Positions 1 to 7,593 of a stretch of 64,000 bases of DNA are shown here, piece after piece. The DNA is from CAWIMX01 sp963837345 (GTDB taxonomy: Bacteria; Acidobacteriota; Vicinamibacteria; Vicinamibacterales; CAVVIG01): contig CAWIMX010000001.1 in the NCBI GenBank assembly GCA_963837345.1, positions 1 through 64,000 of the forward strand. The letters run 5' to 3'. Made by a program: the position numbers and the translations under genes. The notes under the pieces were generated by a model that made no database searches, had not been told where the DNA came from, and saw nothing but the letters and a program-made list of their open reading frames with translations. Numbering within the stretch: the first letter of the stretch is position 1; each line of letters starts with the position of its first letter.

Positions 1-525
1 TCGCGCAGGAATCGCAGCGCCGGCACGCACACGTGGTCGATCAGAACCTTCCCGGTGCTGCGGCCTTCTCGTATGTTCGCGTGTGATCTTCGACGAGGAG
101 AAGCGCTCGTAGAGCGGGGGGCGATCGAGGCCGTAGCGCCGGAGCGCTTCCACAATCGAGTCACGCAGGTCGTCGGACTCGACGGCACCTGCCGCGCGCA
201 TCGATGCGTCGAGGACAGACGAGGCGCCGATGAACACGAACGTGCCGAGCTCCTGCGACCGCTGCACGGCGGCCAGCGTCAGGTCCTGCATCAGTCGGTC
301 GGCGCGGTCGGCGTAGGCGCCCGGGTCGTCGGGGAGCGCAATGGCGATCGCGGCCTCGTCGAGAAACTCGCGGATTCGCGCCAGATGCTCGTCGAACAGC
401 TTGCGCGCGAAGCGGTAGCGGATCAGTCCCTGGAAGCAGCCGAGCATGAAACCATTCGTCCGGCAGTAGAGCGGGCTCCAGGCCGGCGCCGTGACGCGAT
501 CCGTTGAGGGCGTCGCCCTGCTCAC
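1..525 (-). CDS. Uncharacterised protein, C-terminus beyond window
   Basis: The reading frame begins at a GTG (523-525) preceded on the minus strand by a GGAGG ribosome binding site and runs off the left edge, giving about 170 visible residues. I do not recognise the family. The frame looks convincing to about position 85 (EALRRYGLDRPPLYERFSSS). Beyond that the protein-like text (GKVLIDHVCVPALRFLR) is in a neighbouring frame, so a one-base frameshift near 55-85 is likely. It is probably an integron cassette gene, but no clear attC is seen on its right side. No signal peptide or membrane segment is obvious. Confidence 0.45.
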   Translation of the reverse strand, partial: MSRATPSTDRVTAPAWSPLYCRTNGFMLGCFQGLIRYRFARKLFDEHLARIREFLDEAAIAIALPDDPGAYADRADRLMQDLTLAAVQRSQELGTFVFIGASSVLDASMRAAGAVESDDLRDSIVEALRRYGLDRPPLYERFSSSKITREHTRRPQHREGSDRPRVRAGAAIPAR

Positions 526-567
526 GCTGCCTCCCTCCCGATTCCTGCCCGCGGGTCCTGCCGCGGG

Positions 568-1017
568 TCAGCCGGTGGCACGGCTCAACTCTGGCGGCTG
601 TTCTTTGTCCAACGCCGCGCCAACGAGGCTCGCCACTAGAGCGGACGCCAGGTACAATCCCGCTCCCTTGAGATACGACGGCCACGTCCAGATGCCAATC
701 GCGCTAATCTGGGCTTCGACGAGCGAGATCGCCAGCCAGGGAAGGACGCCGCTGATGAGCGCCGCCTTTGGGCCCGGGCCGAAACGGGGCCGGATGGCCG
801 TGTACGTGAACACGAGCAACAGACCCCAGATGAAATCAACGACAACAAAGACCCAGACGGCCGACTCCACAGCCGCAGCGTCGAGGTTCAGGCGCGCAGT
901 CATGGCCGACATGTCGCTCGCGAACGCGTATGACGTGATGAGAAAGTCGAAGACATTGGCAACGAGCCCGGCTGCGAGCCCGCCGACGATTACTCGCTCG
1001 ATATTGATCCCCGACAT
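568..1017 (-). CDS. Small integral membrane protein (cassette gene)
   Basis: A 149-residue protein starting MSGINIERVIVGGLAAG. It has about four hydrophobic stretches: residues 8-30, 50-72, 85-105 and 115-137. This suggests an integral membrane protein with short loops. No catalytic motif is visible and I do not recognise a named family. It lies between two other array genes with about 40 bp to the preceding one on the left. A GC-rich hairpin (CCCGCGG/CCGCGGG, about 549-568) lies just past its stop codon and may act as a terminator. Function unknown; expression as a coding gene is likely from the continuous frame. Confidence 0.6.
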   Translation of the reverse strand: MSGINIERVIVGGLAAGLVANVFDFLITSYAFASDMSAMTARLNLDAAAVESAVWVFVVVDFIWGLLLVFTYTAIRPRFGPGPKAALISGVLPWLAISLVEAQISAIGIWTWPSYLKGAGLYLASALVASLVGAALDKEQPPELSRATG

Positions 1018-1198
1018 GGCGTCCCTCTATTCACGTGCGCGTCGGTTGCCACCAGGGTGAACAAGGCCACTGAGGCGATAGCCAGTATCAATGGCGTCGA
1101 CGACGGGCGCCTCCTTCAGACGGCAGGCGGGCTTAGCGCACGAAGCGACCGTCCCACCCCTGGGCGAAGCGCTCCGGGTCGAATCGTTCGGAGGTTGG

Positions 1199-1273
1199 TC
1201 CCAACGATAGCCCGCGCTCAGCCGCTGGCGCCACCGCGATCATCGCACTGCTCTTCTGCAAGGACCATTACAC
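1199..1273 (-). repeat. attC site, degenerate
   Basis: R''/R'-like ends TCCCAAC (1199-1205) and ATTACAC (1267-1273) flank arms resembling the main attC family (CTCAGCCGCTGG and TCTGCAAGGACC). The R' core departs from GTTRRRY, so recombination activity is doubtful. It abuts the 3' end of the VOC fragment. Confidence 0.45.
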
Positions 1274-1474
1274 GAACACGCGCTGCCCGTCGACGACATC
1301 GTCGACGTGCAACGCCACGGAGACTCCGGCCGGCTTCGTGAACTGCCCGAAAGGTGCGTCGGGCATGACGCGGCCATGTGTTTCAGGCGGCATGCTGGAT
1401 GCCATCGGCGACTCACCAATCGTCTGCATGAACAGATCTGTCCACCAAGTGTCTTCTGATAGAACTCGGATCAC
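1268..1474 (-). pseudogene. VOC/PhnB-like protein fragment
   Basis: A 68-codon frame. Its text (IGESPMASSMPPETHGR, then GVSVALHVDDVVDGQRVF) resembles the middle of PhnB-type vicinal-oxygen-chelate proteins, which are usually about 140 residues. Both the N-terminal metal-binding strand and the C-terminal half are missing, so this looks like a truncated cassette gene. It ends inside a degenerate attC site. Family assignment is from remembered motif similarity only. Confidence 0.45.
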
Positions 1475-1549
1475 GCTTCAGTCTCCTGAACTCATTCATT
1501 GGCGACCAACTACAGCGGCCACGCAGGCGGTACAGGGAAGGAGCTCCCG

Positions 1550-2113
1550 CTACACTCTGAGGGAGCACCGGAATCCCCGAGCAGCGTAGGACGACTCGGC
1601 GCCGTTGTGATACACGAACACGGTGTCGTAGCGGCGATCGCAGAACAGGGCGCCGCCGAGCTTCCGGATCTTGGTGGGTGTTTGCACCCAGCTGGACGTT
1701 GTCGTATCGAACTGACCAAGCTCCTGAAGTTCCCGATACTCCTCTACTGTCAGAAGGGTCGCGCCCATCGCAGTGGCCATCTCGACAGCGCTGCTCTTCG
1801 GCTTGTGCGCCTTCCGGGCGTCGAGCGCCTGGCGATCGTAACAGACACTGCGGCGTCCTTCAGGGCTCTGCGCTGAACAGTCCACAAAGATGTATTCGCC
1901 GGTCGTCGTATCAATCCCGACAACATCGGGTTCGCCCCCTGACTGCTCCATTTCATTGAGCGACCAGAGTTTCGCACGATTCGATTCCAGTCTTGCTTGC
2001 ACCGACGCCCATTCGAGGCCCGCGTGACGACGCATATGCGCGTCAAAGCGTGCCCTCAAGTGCTTGAGCAAACCGCCGCGTCTCTTATCAGTAATCTCGT
2101 TGGCTCTGGGCAT
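1550..2113 (-). CDS. DUF4256 family protein (cassette gene)
   Basis: A 187-residue soluble protein recognised as DUF4256 from its layout: FDAHMRRHAGLEWASVQARL near residue 25, then EPDVVGIDTTTGEYIFVDCS, then ARKAHKPKSSAVEMATAMGA, and a C-terminal RRYDTVFVYHNGAESSYAAR. Length matches the family. The biochemical role of DUF4256 is unknown. It starts at ATG 2113 and sits in the minus-strand cassette orientation. A possible R'' sequence (GACCAAC, 1502-1508) lies downstream, but a matching second arm is not convincing. Confidence 0.75.
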   Translation of the reverse strand: MPRANEITDKRRGGLLKHLRARFDAHMRRHAGLEWASVQARLESNRAKLWSLNEMEQSGGEPDVVGIDTTTGEYIFVDCSAQSPEGRRSVCYDRQALDARKAHKPKSSAVEMATAMGATLLTVEEYRELQELGQFDTTTSSWVQTPTKIRKLGGALFCDRRYDTVFVYHNGAESSYAARGFRCSLRV

Positions 2114-2217
2114 CTATCGTTCCCTCGGGGCCCGCCCAACGCAAAGGCTTCCCAAGCGTAGCGGCATCCACGCCGAAAAAGATCCGGCGCTCCCTCGATA
2201 GTGGGGACCCCGAAGCC

Positions 2218-2288
2218 ACAGAACGCCCGCGTGCAGGGCGGCGGCTCATGATCGCGCCGGCCGCGTCGGCTTCACGCAGATGGTGGGC
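2218..2288 (-). repeat. attC site, degenerate
   Basis: ACAGAAC (2218-2224) and GGTGGGC (2282-2288) stand where R and R' cores belong. The arms GCGTGCAGGGCGGCGGC and CCGCGTCGGCTTCACGC can pair. It directly follows the 3' end of the GNAT gene. Confidence 0.55.
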
Positions 2289-2297
2289 TGCCCCGTA

Positions 2298-2810
2298 TCA
2301 GCATCCCGCGCTGCCGAACTCTGGAGCAAACTTCACCAGGCCGCTGACGCCCTCCAGCGCCCCGTTCTGCAGCGCGAGCGCCATGAACGCATCCGTCGCT
2401 CCGTATTCGTTGTCCAGGCCAAAGTCCTCGGCTCGCACGAAGCCAAAGCGAGGGTAATAGCGCACGTGTCCCAGGACGACAACGAGGTGGCAACCAGCCT
2501 CTCGACACGCCTCGAGGCCCGCGCGAACGAGTCGCGAGCCGATGCCCCCGTTCTGGAACTCTGGCAGGACGCTCATCGGCGCCAACCCTGCCCCTCGGAT
2601 GCCAGGCAATGCATTCGCGACGGCGATTGGTGAAAACAGGATGTGCCCAACGACCTGATCGTCGTGCTGCGCCACGAGTGACACGTTGGCCTTGTTCGCC
2701 TTTCGAAGTGCGTCCACCAATCTGGCTTCGGCCCCGCTTCCGAACGCACGTTCGTTGACCACACGAATCGCGGCGACGTCCTCAGCGCGCTCCGGTCGGA
2801 TTATGGTCAC
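2298..2810 (-). CDS. GNAT N-acetyltransferase (YhbS-like)
   Basis: A 170-residue acetyltransferase of the GNAT superfamily, which moves an acetyl group from acetyl-CoA to an amine. The start MTIIRPERAEDVAAIRVVNERAF is typical. The acetyl-CoA-binding motif A is visible as LPEFQNGGIGSRLVRAGLEAC (residues about 91-111), followed by GCHLVVVLGHVRYYPRFGF, a pattern seen in YhbS-type members. The substrate cannot be told. It is the body of an integron cassette with its attC immediately downstream. Acetyltransferases are common cassette cargo. Confidence 0.82.
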   Translation of the reverse strand: MTIIRPERAEDVAAIRVVNERAFGSGAEARLVDALRKANKANVSLVAQHDDQVVGHILFSPIAVANALPGIRGAGLAPMSVLPEFQNGGIGSRLVRAGLEACREAGCHLVVVLGHVRYYPRFGFVRAEDFGLDNEYGATDAFMALALQNGALEGVSGLVKFAPEFGSAGC

Positions 2811-2875
2811 GTCCGCTTCCCTCAGCCCAACGGATGGCCGCTCAGCTGCGGCACATCGGATCTTTCACAGCTCCC

Positions 2876-3525
2876 TTATTCAATCGCGTCGGTTGGCCGC
2901 GATCTCCAAATGGCGAAGCCGAGGTAGGCGGCGAGCAGAAACACCGCGAGCCCCAACGGTGCGGCTGCTGACAACGTGCCGATCCTCACGAGCATTCCAA
3001 GCGCGAAAGCCGCGCTAATCAGGCAAAGGGCCACGCCAACCACCGCGAGCCGCCTCGAGAGGACGCCCCCGGGAGTCGCCTCGGTGCCGAACGCGCCTGC
3101 AAACCCCAGGAATACGACGGCGCTGCCGACGTTGAAGAGGAATGTGGCAATTCCGTTCAGAACGGCGAAGAGACCCGGCTCGGCGTCGAATACGCTGGCG
3201 GCACTTCGGTAACCACCAAGCATGAACGCGTACATCAGTGATAGCAGAACGGCGCCGACCCCGACTGTTGTCCACGCGAGGCGATCAGCAACGCTGCCAC
3301 CATCTCGAGGAGCCACAAGGCTTCGGCGAGATCCGACCGTGCCTGAAAGTGAGAGACGCGATCCTCCAGTGTCACGACTGCCCCTGCCCCTGTACCGTCG
3401 GTTTGGCCATCGAGCAGAACGTAGGCGATCACCGCCACCGCGTAGCCAGCCGCACCGAGAGCCAGAGCGGCACCGCCGGCGCGAGACGCCTGTCGCTGGA
3501 GGTCTTGATTCGGATGTTCGGTCAT
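2876..3525 (-). pseudogene. Membrane protein gene split by a frameshift
   Basis: Two overlapping frames on the minus strand look like one protein. The first starts at ATG 3525 (MTEHPNQDLQRQASRAGG) and carries one transmembrane segment plus the start of a second (LLEMVAALLIAS). The second frame continues with RLAWTTVGVGAVLLSLMYAF and at least three more hydrophobic segments to the stop at 2876. A one-base indel near 3270-3290 would restore about 215 residues and five to six membrane helices. No family recognised. A clean attC is not visible at its 3' side; a lone GCCCAAC occurs at 2824-2830. Confidence 0.5.
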
Positions 3526-3537
3526 CTTTCTCCGTGC

Positions 3538-3607
3538 GCCTGACGTCCAGGCTTCAGGCGCGGCGGCTCACGGGCACCAGCCGCGTCGGCTGCACGCCGT
3601 GTCGGGC
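3538..3607 (-). repeat. attC site
   Basis: Cores GCCTGAC (3538-3544) and GTCGGGC (3601-3607) flank the main-family arms (CTTCAGGCGCGGCGGCT and AGCCGCGTCGGCTG). It closes the RidA-family cassette on its right. Confidence 0.8.
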
Positions 3608-3610
3608 CGC

Positions 3611-4027
3611 TCACCTGAGCGAAGCCCCTCCGAGGACCGCCGTCGCCTCGACCTCGATCAGAAACTCGGGTCGCGCCAGCGACGAAACGCCGAGCCAGGT
3701 ACTCGCAGGAGGGTCTGCCGGAAACCATTCCTTGAGCGCCGCGCCGATCGCCCCAATATTACCCATGGCGCGCTCGACAACATAGATCCTCAGCGCCACG
3801 ACGTCCGCGAGACAGCCGCCGGCCGCCACGACGGCCGTTTCCACGTTGCGAAAGGCTTGCTGCAGTTGCTGGGCCAGGTCTGCGCCGCCCACCAGTCGCC
3901 GGTCTGCATCCCAGGCCGCCTGTCCCGACACGAACACCACCGTCGCGCCACTGGTGACGACGACCTGAGAGAAGCCGTGCTCGAGGCTGGGAAAGAGGCC
4001 CGGCGGGTTGACGACTTGCTTGGGCAT
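3611..4027 (-). CDS. RidA/YjgF family protein
   Basis: A 138-residue protein of the RidA (YjgF/YER057c/UK114) family, whose best-known members hydrolyse reactive enamine/imine intermediates from PLP enzymes. The start MPKQVVNPPGLFPSLEHGFSQ and the following VVVTSGATVVFVSGQAAWDADR match the family's N-terminal strands. The central QLQQAFRNVETAVVAAGGCLADV is also typical. The end, RPEFLIEVEATAVL, corresponds to the C-terminal RXXFLVEIEATA motif. The conserved Arg near the active site appears as RPEF. It is a single-gene cassette with attC downstream. Confidence 0.85.
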   Translation of the reverse strand: MPKQVVNPPGLFPSLEHGFSQVVVTSGATVVFVSGQAAWDADRRLVGGADLAQQLQQAFRNVETAVVAAGGCLADVVALRIYVVERAMGNIGAIGAALKEWFPADPPASTWLGVSSLARPEFLIEVEATAVLGGASLR

Positions 4028-4061
4028 GGCTCAGGTACGCTCTCATCCCTGGCGCTTGTCG

Positions 4062-4121
4062 GTCCAGCGGCCTCGCGTCAGCCGCGGCGGCTCAGGGGTC
4101 GGGGCTGTTACCGTGTGACGC
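4062..4121 (-). repeat. attC site, degenerate
   Basis: The left half (GTCCAGC then GCGTCAGCCGCGGCGGCT) is a clear main-family arm. The right half is shortened (GGCTGTTACCGTGTGACGC) and its core is corrupted. It lies between the RidA gene and the next membrane-protein gene. Confidence 0.55.
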
Positions 4122-4504
4122 TAGCCAGCGTCGACCCCATAGCCAAGGAGGCCGGCAAGCACCACGAGGGCGACGCCCGCGACCTGAAACTCCCAGGACC
4201 GCTCCACGGAAACGCGCGCCATCATTCTCAACGCCACCTTCGGTGCGCAGAAGCGAATCAGGCTCTTGACGAGGAGGCACCAGCCCACCAGCGTCAGGAC
4301 GGCAGGTATCCCCGACCAGACGTTATGAAACCCGATGATGACGCCTGCCACTGCCAGATTCAGAAACCCATCCACGAACGCGCCTGCTTCTCCCTTGCCT
4401 CGTAGGAGGATGAAGCACTCCGCCCAAGCCTTGGGTTGCAGGATGTGCGAAAGACCAATCACTCCGGACAGAATTACGGCAAGGACTTCAACAGATCTCT
4501 CCAT
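4121..4504 (-). CDS. Small membrane protein (cassette gene)
   Basis: A 127-residue protein when started at ATG 4504 (MERSVEVLAVILSGVIGLSH); a longer frame from 4540 is possible. Four hydrophobic segments are visible: about residues 5-20, 45-65, 68-85 and 100-122. The text SHILQPKAWAECFILLRGKG between the first two is distinctive, but I do not assign a family. The stop codon TAG (4121-4123) overlaps the end of the adjacent attC. Function unknown. Confidence 0.6.
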   Translation of the reverse strand: MERSVEVLAVILSGVIGLSHILQPKAWAECFILLRGKGEAGAFVDGFLNLAVAGVIIGFHNVWSGIPAVLTLVGWCLLVKSLIRFCAPKVALRMMARVSVERSWEFQVAGVALVVLAGLLGYGVDAG

Positions 4505-4588
4505 TCGTTCTCCCGGTGCTTGAGGACGGTGTCTTCCCATTCCATCGCCAACATGCGCCTGCGACGCACGTCATGCCCGTCGTTGCGG

Positions 4589-4655
4589 GTCGGACGTTTC
4601 AACTGAGCCGCGACGCGAACGCGCCATGCATCGCCGGCTCCAGTTGAAGTTGGGC
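4589..4655 (-). repeat. attC site, second family
   Basis: R' core GTTGGGC (4649-4655) with degenerate partner GTCGGAC (4589-4595). The arms TTTCAACTGAGCCG and CGGCTCCAGTTGAA pair with a single extra base on one side, as attC stems do. Confidence 0.65.
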
Positions 4656-4671
4656 GCCTCCGGCAGTGATT

Positions 4672-5388
4672 TCAGGCCGCCGCCGGGCGGACCGTAGCCT
4701 TCCGGTACCGCGCCCACATTATCAGCAGCCACACACCCGTCCCGACTTCGCCGAGTATCCCGGGGATACCGGTGGAGATGCCGACGATACGGCCGACGAG
4801 CGTGTTCGCGTAGTCCGGGTTGAACACGGTTCCGGCGAACGTGAGCACGTAGAAGACGCTGCCCAGCAGGAGCAGGACGCCTAGCAGCCTTGGCATGAAG
4901 CCGCAGCGAACGACCAGCCATCCCAGCGGAATGAGCCACAGCCCCGAAAAGATGGTCGTGATCAGAAACAGACTGTCGGCACTGTGCAGCACCAGCATGA
5001 CCTGCACCTGCAATGGCTCGCCGGTGAGTGCGGGCAGCCTGTTGGCCGCGTCGAGCAGCGAGAGAACGTCGAGATGTCGAGCCACGGCCGCCAGCGACAG
5101 CGGCACGCTGCTGGCCACGAAGGCCAGCAGCAAGGCGGCAGCGTCTTTGCCGACGGGTGTGAACAGCCGGTAGAACACCACACCGACGATCAGAAAATCG
5201 ACAAAGCCCACTCCGCCCGCGATGATGGCGAGTTCGAGGAAGGTCCGGCTGGTCTGAATATTGGCAAGCGTCGAAGCCGCGTCGGCCCCCATCATGGAAC
5301 GCCAGCCGCCGTACCACAGACCGGTGGTCGGAAGCAGGATGAGATAGAACAGCCCCGCGAACCGGGCGAGCTTGTCATTGGGCGTCAT
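4672..5388 (-). CDS. DUF4386 family membrane protein
   Basis: A 238-residue integral membrane protein with about six hydrophobic segments. The opening NDKLARFAGLFYLILLPTT and the FSGLWLIPLGWLVVRCGFMP segment (near residue 165) are characteristic of DUF4386 proteins. Their role is unknown. It starts at ATG 5388. Only 25 bp separate it from the EthD-like gene, whose coding region ends at 5414. No attC lies between this gene and the next two, so three genes appear to share one cassette. Confidence 0.75.
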   Translation of the reverse strand: MTPNDKLARFAGLFYLILLPTTGLWYGGWRSMMGADAASTLANIQTSRTFLELAIIAGGVGFVDFLIVGVVFYRLFTPVGKDAAALLLAFVASSVPLSLAAVARHLDVLSLLDAANRLPALTGEPLQVQVMLVLHSADSLFLITTIFSGLWLIPLGWLVVRCGFMPRLLGVLLLLGSVFYVLTFAGTVFNPDYANTLVGRIVGISTGIPGILGEVGTGVWLLIMWARYRKATVRPAAA

Positions 5389-5413
5389 GTTGCTCCGCGA
5401 TGATCGCCGCCAT

Positions 5414-5728
5414 TCACATCACCGACTTCTCGTCGACGACCAGCGCATAGGTCTTGTGCATATCGAGAAAACGTTTGGCGTCTTCAACCGCGGCAGCCAT
5501 CTCCGGAGAGTTCATGGCCCGTTCCATCGCCTCGCTGCTTTCGAACCATAGTTCGCCGACGCCGTCGGCGGCGGCTTCGCTCGGCAAGTCGCCCGCGTGA
5601 TTCTGGACCCATTTCTTGAGGCCCTGAAGCCTGCCGACGATCGCGGTGTGTTGCGGTCCGCCCCACTCGGCCAGGGCCTGCTCATGCGTGACGTCCGATC
5701 TCCTGTAAATGACGAACAGCAGTTTCAT
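5414..5728 (-). CDS. EthD-like dimeric alpha-beta barrel protein
   Basis: A 104-residue protein started at ATG 5728, which has a strong ribosome binding site (AGGAGG) upstream. Features such as MKLLFVIYRRSDVTHEQALA, then WGGPQHTAIVGRLQGLKKWVQN and SSEAMERAMNSPEM, match EthD-type ferredoxin-like barrels that form dimers and are often linked to small-molecule degradation. No catalytic assignment can be made. It is the middle gene of a three-gene cassette, between DUF4386 and a SnoaL-like gene. Confidence 0.72.
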   Translation of the reverse strand: MKLLFVIYRRSDVTHEQALAEWGGPQHTAIVGRLQGLKKWVQNHAGDLPSEAAADGVGELWFESSEAMERAMNSPEMAAAVEDAKRFLDMHKTYALVVDEKSVM

Positions 5729-5796
5729 GCCCCGCTTCTCCTCCTTCTGCTTGCCTTGGCAATTTCCCCAGGCCCCCCATTGAAACGACTCTCCGT

Positions 5797-6198
5797 TCAC
5801 TGTCCGCCGAACGGAGGCCGATTCTTTCTGAACGAGTTCTTTATCGCGATCTTGCCATTCCGGAACGTGAAGAGATCGCACCCGATCACCTCGACCCGCC
5901 TGCCGTCCGTTGAGGTGCCGGTGAATGTCCATTCCGAGACGCCTCTTTCGCCGCTCACGAAGTGGCGGGCACTGCCCCAGTGCGCATCCGGATACTGTTC
6001 AAACACCGCCGCGTACGCGGCCCGGACGGCGCGCTGCCCCTCGTGTCGCTCGCCGTCGACCATGTTGCCACTCGACGCTTCGAAGACGCAGTCGCCCGTC
6101 ATCATCGACATCAACAGATCAAGGTCGTGGCGGTTCCACGCGTCAGCGAAGGCCTGCAGCAGCCGTTCCTGGTCCTGGTCGGTTGGCTGGATGACCAT
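5797..6198 (-). CDS. SnoaL-like / NTF2-fold protein
   Basis: A 133-residue protein of the NTF2/SnoaL-like superfamily (SgcJ/EcaC type). The helix ERLLQAFADAWNRHDLDLLM and the following MMTGDCVFEASSG are the usual cone-fold start. Later strands carry SEWTFTGTSTDGRRVEV and the closing FTFRNGKIAIKNSFRKNRP. Members include enzymes and binding proteins acting on small hydrophobic molecules; the ligand here is unknown. It is the promoter-proximal gene of the three-gene cassette (about 70 bp before the EthD-like gene). Confidence 0.78.
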   Translation of the reverse strand: MVIQPTDQDQERLLQAFADAWNRHDLDLLMSMMTGDCVFEASSGNMVDGERHEGQRAVRAAYAAVFEQYPDAHWGSARHFVSGERGVSEWTFTGTSTDGRRVEVIGCDLFTFRNGKIAIKNSFRKNRPPFGGQ

Positions 6199-6331
6199 GG
6201 CGTACCTTCAGAAGCAGCATCGACCGCAGTGATCCGATGACGAGAGGAAGCGCCGACCGGTACAACGTCGTTGCGACCGCTCGCCTGGGTTCCTCTTGCC
6301 ACTGGTCTTCCCATCGATTCGCTATTCCACC

Positions 6332-6404
6332 GTCGAACGTTAGATTTCAGCCGCAGCGGCACATGATTGCACTCGCCGCTGGCGCCTGCAAATCTTTGTT
6401 GTGC
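6332..6404 (-). repeat. attC site
   Basis: Cores GTCGAAC (6332-6338) and GTTGTGC (6398-6404). The arms ATTTCAGCCGCAGCGGC and GCCGCTGGCGCCTGCAAAT pair, with an extra base on one side. It separates the lipoprotein cassette from the three-gene cassette. Confidence 0.75.
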
Positions 6405-6473
6405 CGCCGAGCATGCCGGGTACCAATTCGCAGGCGACGAGAATGCGGGCCATCCTCGGAGAGGCAAGGACCG

Positions 6474-6707
6474 CTACGGTTTGAGGTAGATCGTCGTGAG
6501 CGTGCGATTGCCACCGGGCAGTCGGTACGCCAGGAAGCCGACGGCGATTGGCATGCCGACGAGGGACGCCCCGATGAGGATCCTTTCATCCGCACAGCTT
6601 CTACCCACAAATGTCTGAACGCCTGGGGGCGTTGCGTTGATCGCAATCCGTTCAGTGGGCCCTTGAACGAGCGTGGCACACGCCACTAAAGAGATGCAGG
6701 CCGCCAC
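6474..6707 (-). CDS. Small putative lipoprotein
   Basis: A frame of about 77 residues whose N-terminus is short and hydrophobic with a lipobox-like LVAC (residues about 7-10 from the GTG at 6707). The same frame extends upstream without a stop for about 14 codons (ending KRPAIVSIVARGVL), which would make a more normal lipoprotein signal, but no ATG is present there. The mature part has a second hydrophobic stretch, IGASLVGMPIAVGFLAY. Function unknown. attC is a short distance downstream. Confidence 0.5.
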   Translation of the reverse strand: MAACISLVACATLVQGPTERIAINATPPGVQTFVGRSCADERILIGASLVGMPIAVGFLAYRLPGGNRTLTTIYLKP

Positions 6708-6811
6708 CAGAACCCCTCGGGCGACAATTGATACGATTGCCGGTCTCTTCTGCTCGGGGCGACCTTACGACGCCGGTTCCGCTGCATCCCATTGTCACAC
6801 TGTCGGGTTCG

Positions 6812-6885
6812 GCCCAACGCCTGTGGTTCAGCCGCGACGACTCACCATCGCATCAGCCGTCGAGGGCTGCAAACGCCTGTGAGCC
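6812..6885 (-). repeat. attC site
   Basis: GCCCAAC (6812-6818) and GTGAGCC (6879-6885) flank main-family arms (GGTTCAGCCGCGACGACT and AGCCGTCGAGGGCTGCAAA). It closes the DHFR-family cassette. Confidence 0.75.
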
Positions 6886-6920
6886 AGCCTGGCACGAGTG
6901 ACATGTTCGGCCAGAGTAGG

Positions 6921-7475
6921 TCATCGCGCCACCTCGTAGCGTAACCGAACGACCCCGTCCGGGTATTTCTTCGACGAGCGCAAGTGGAGAGGTATGTCCC
7001 GATGTCGCGGCGCCACGAGGGGAATACCCTCCCCAATGAAGACTGGGATGACGTGGATATCGAATTCGTCGATCTCTCCAGCGTCGAGGAATGAGGCGAT
7101 CAGGCCGGCGCCGCCCATCATCCAGATCTGTTTGCCCGAAGCCGCCCGAAGACCCTGCGCGAATTCTTTCACGGGCGTCGATACAAATTCGACACCAGGA
7201 GCAGGATGCGTGGGCGGCTTGCGCGAGAACACGTAGTTCGCGAGGTTCGTGTCGAAAAGGCCCTTGGTCTTGCCCCGCCGTCTGTAGTAATTCAAGAGCC
7301 AGTCGTAGGTCTTGCGCCCCCACAGGATCGTGTCGATGGTTGGATAGAACTCCTTCATTCCGTAATCCACGTTCCGAGGCCGACGATTGAGCCATTCGAC
7401 GTCTCCGTCCGGCCTGGCAATGTACCCGTCGGCGCTCGTCGCGATGTACACAATGATTTTCCGCGTTGTCCTCAT
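6921..7475 (-). CDS. Dihydrofolate reductase family protein (RibD C-terminal type)
   Basis: A 184-residue protein of the DHFR/RibD reductase superfamily, NAD(P)H-dependent reductases. The start RKIIVYIATSADGYIARPDG is the family signature (substrate and cofactor strand), followed by TILWGRKTYDWLLNY. The cofactor-binding glycine motif is KQIWMMGGAGLIASFLDAG (residues about 115-133). The end GIPLVAPRHRDIPLHLRSSK is also usual. This YyaP-like branch is not the essential folate enzyme. dfrA genes are well-known cassette cargo, but this protein is not of that short type, so trimethoprim resistance should not be assumed. Confidence 0.82.
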   Translation of the reverse strand: MRTTRKIIVYIATSADGYIARPDGDVEWLNRRPRNVDYGMKEFYPTIDTILWGRKTYDWLLNYYRRRGKTKGLFDTNLANYVFSRKPPTHPAPGVEFVSTPVKEFAQGLRAASGKQIWMMGGAGLIASFLDAGEIDEFDIHVIPVFIGEGIPLVAPRHRDIPLHLRSSKKYPDGVVRLRYEVAR

Positions 7476-7493
7476 GGGGAACCCGAGATCGGC

Positions 7494-7567
7494 TGGCTCG
7501 CGTGGCGCGTCAGCCGAGGCGGCTCAGCATGGCACCAGCCGCCGCCGGCTGCAACCCGATGTTGGGC
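7494..7567 (-). repeat. attC site
   Basis: R' core GTTGGGC (7561-7567) and main-family arms (GCGTCAGCCGAGGCGGCT and AGCCGCCGCCGGCTGCAA) are clear; the distal core near 7494-7500 is degenerate. Confidence 0.7.
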
Positions 7568-7593
7568 GGCTCCTCGGCATGGCGGTCGACATC

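Noticed and set aside
6921..7475. Trimethoprim-resistance dfr cassette
   Set aside because: The protein is a RibD/YyaP-type member of the DHFR superfamily, not DfrA or DfrB.
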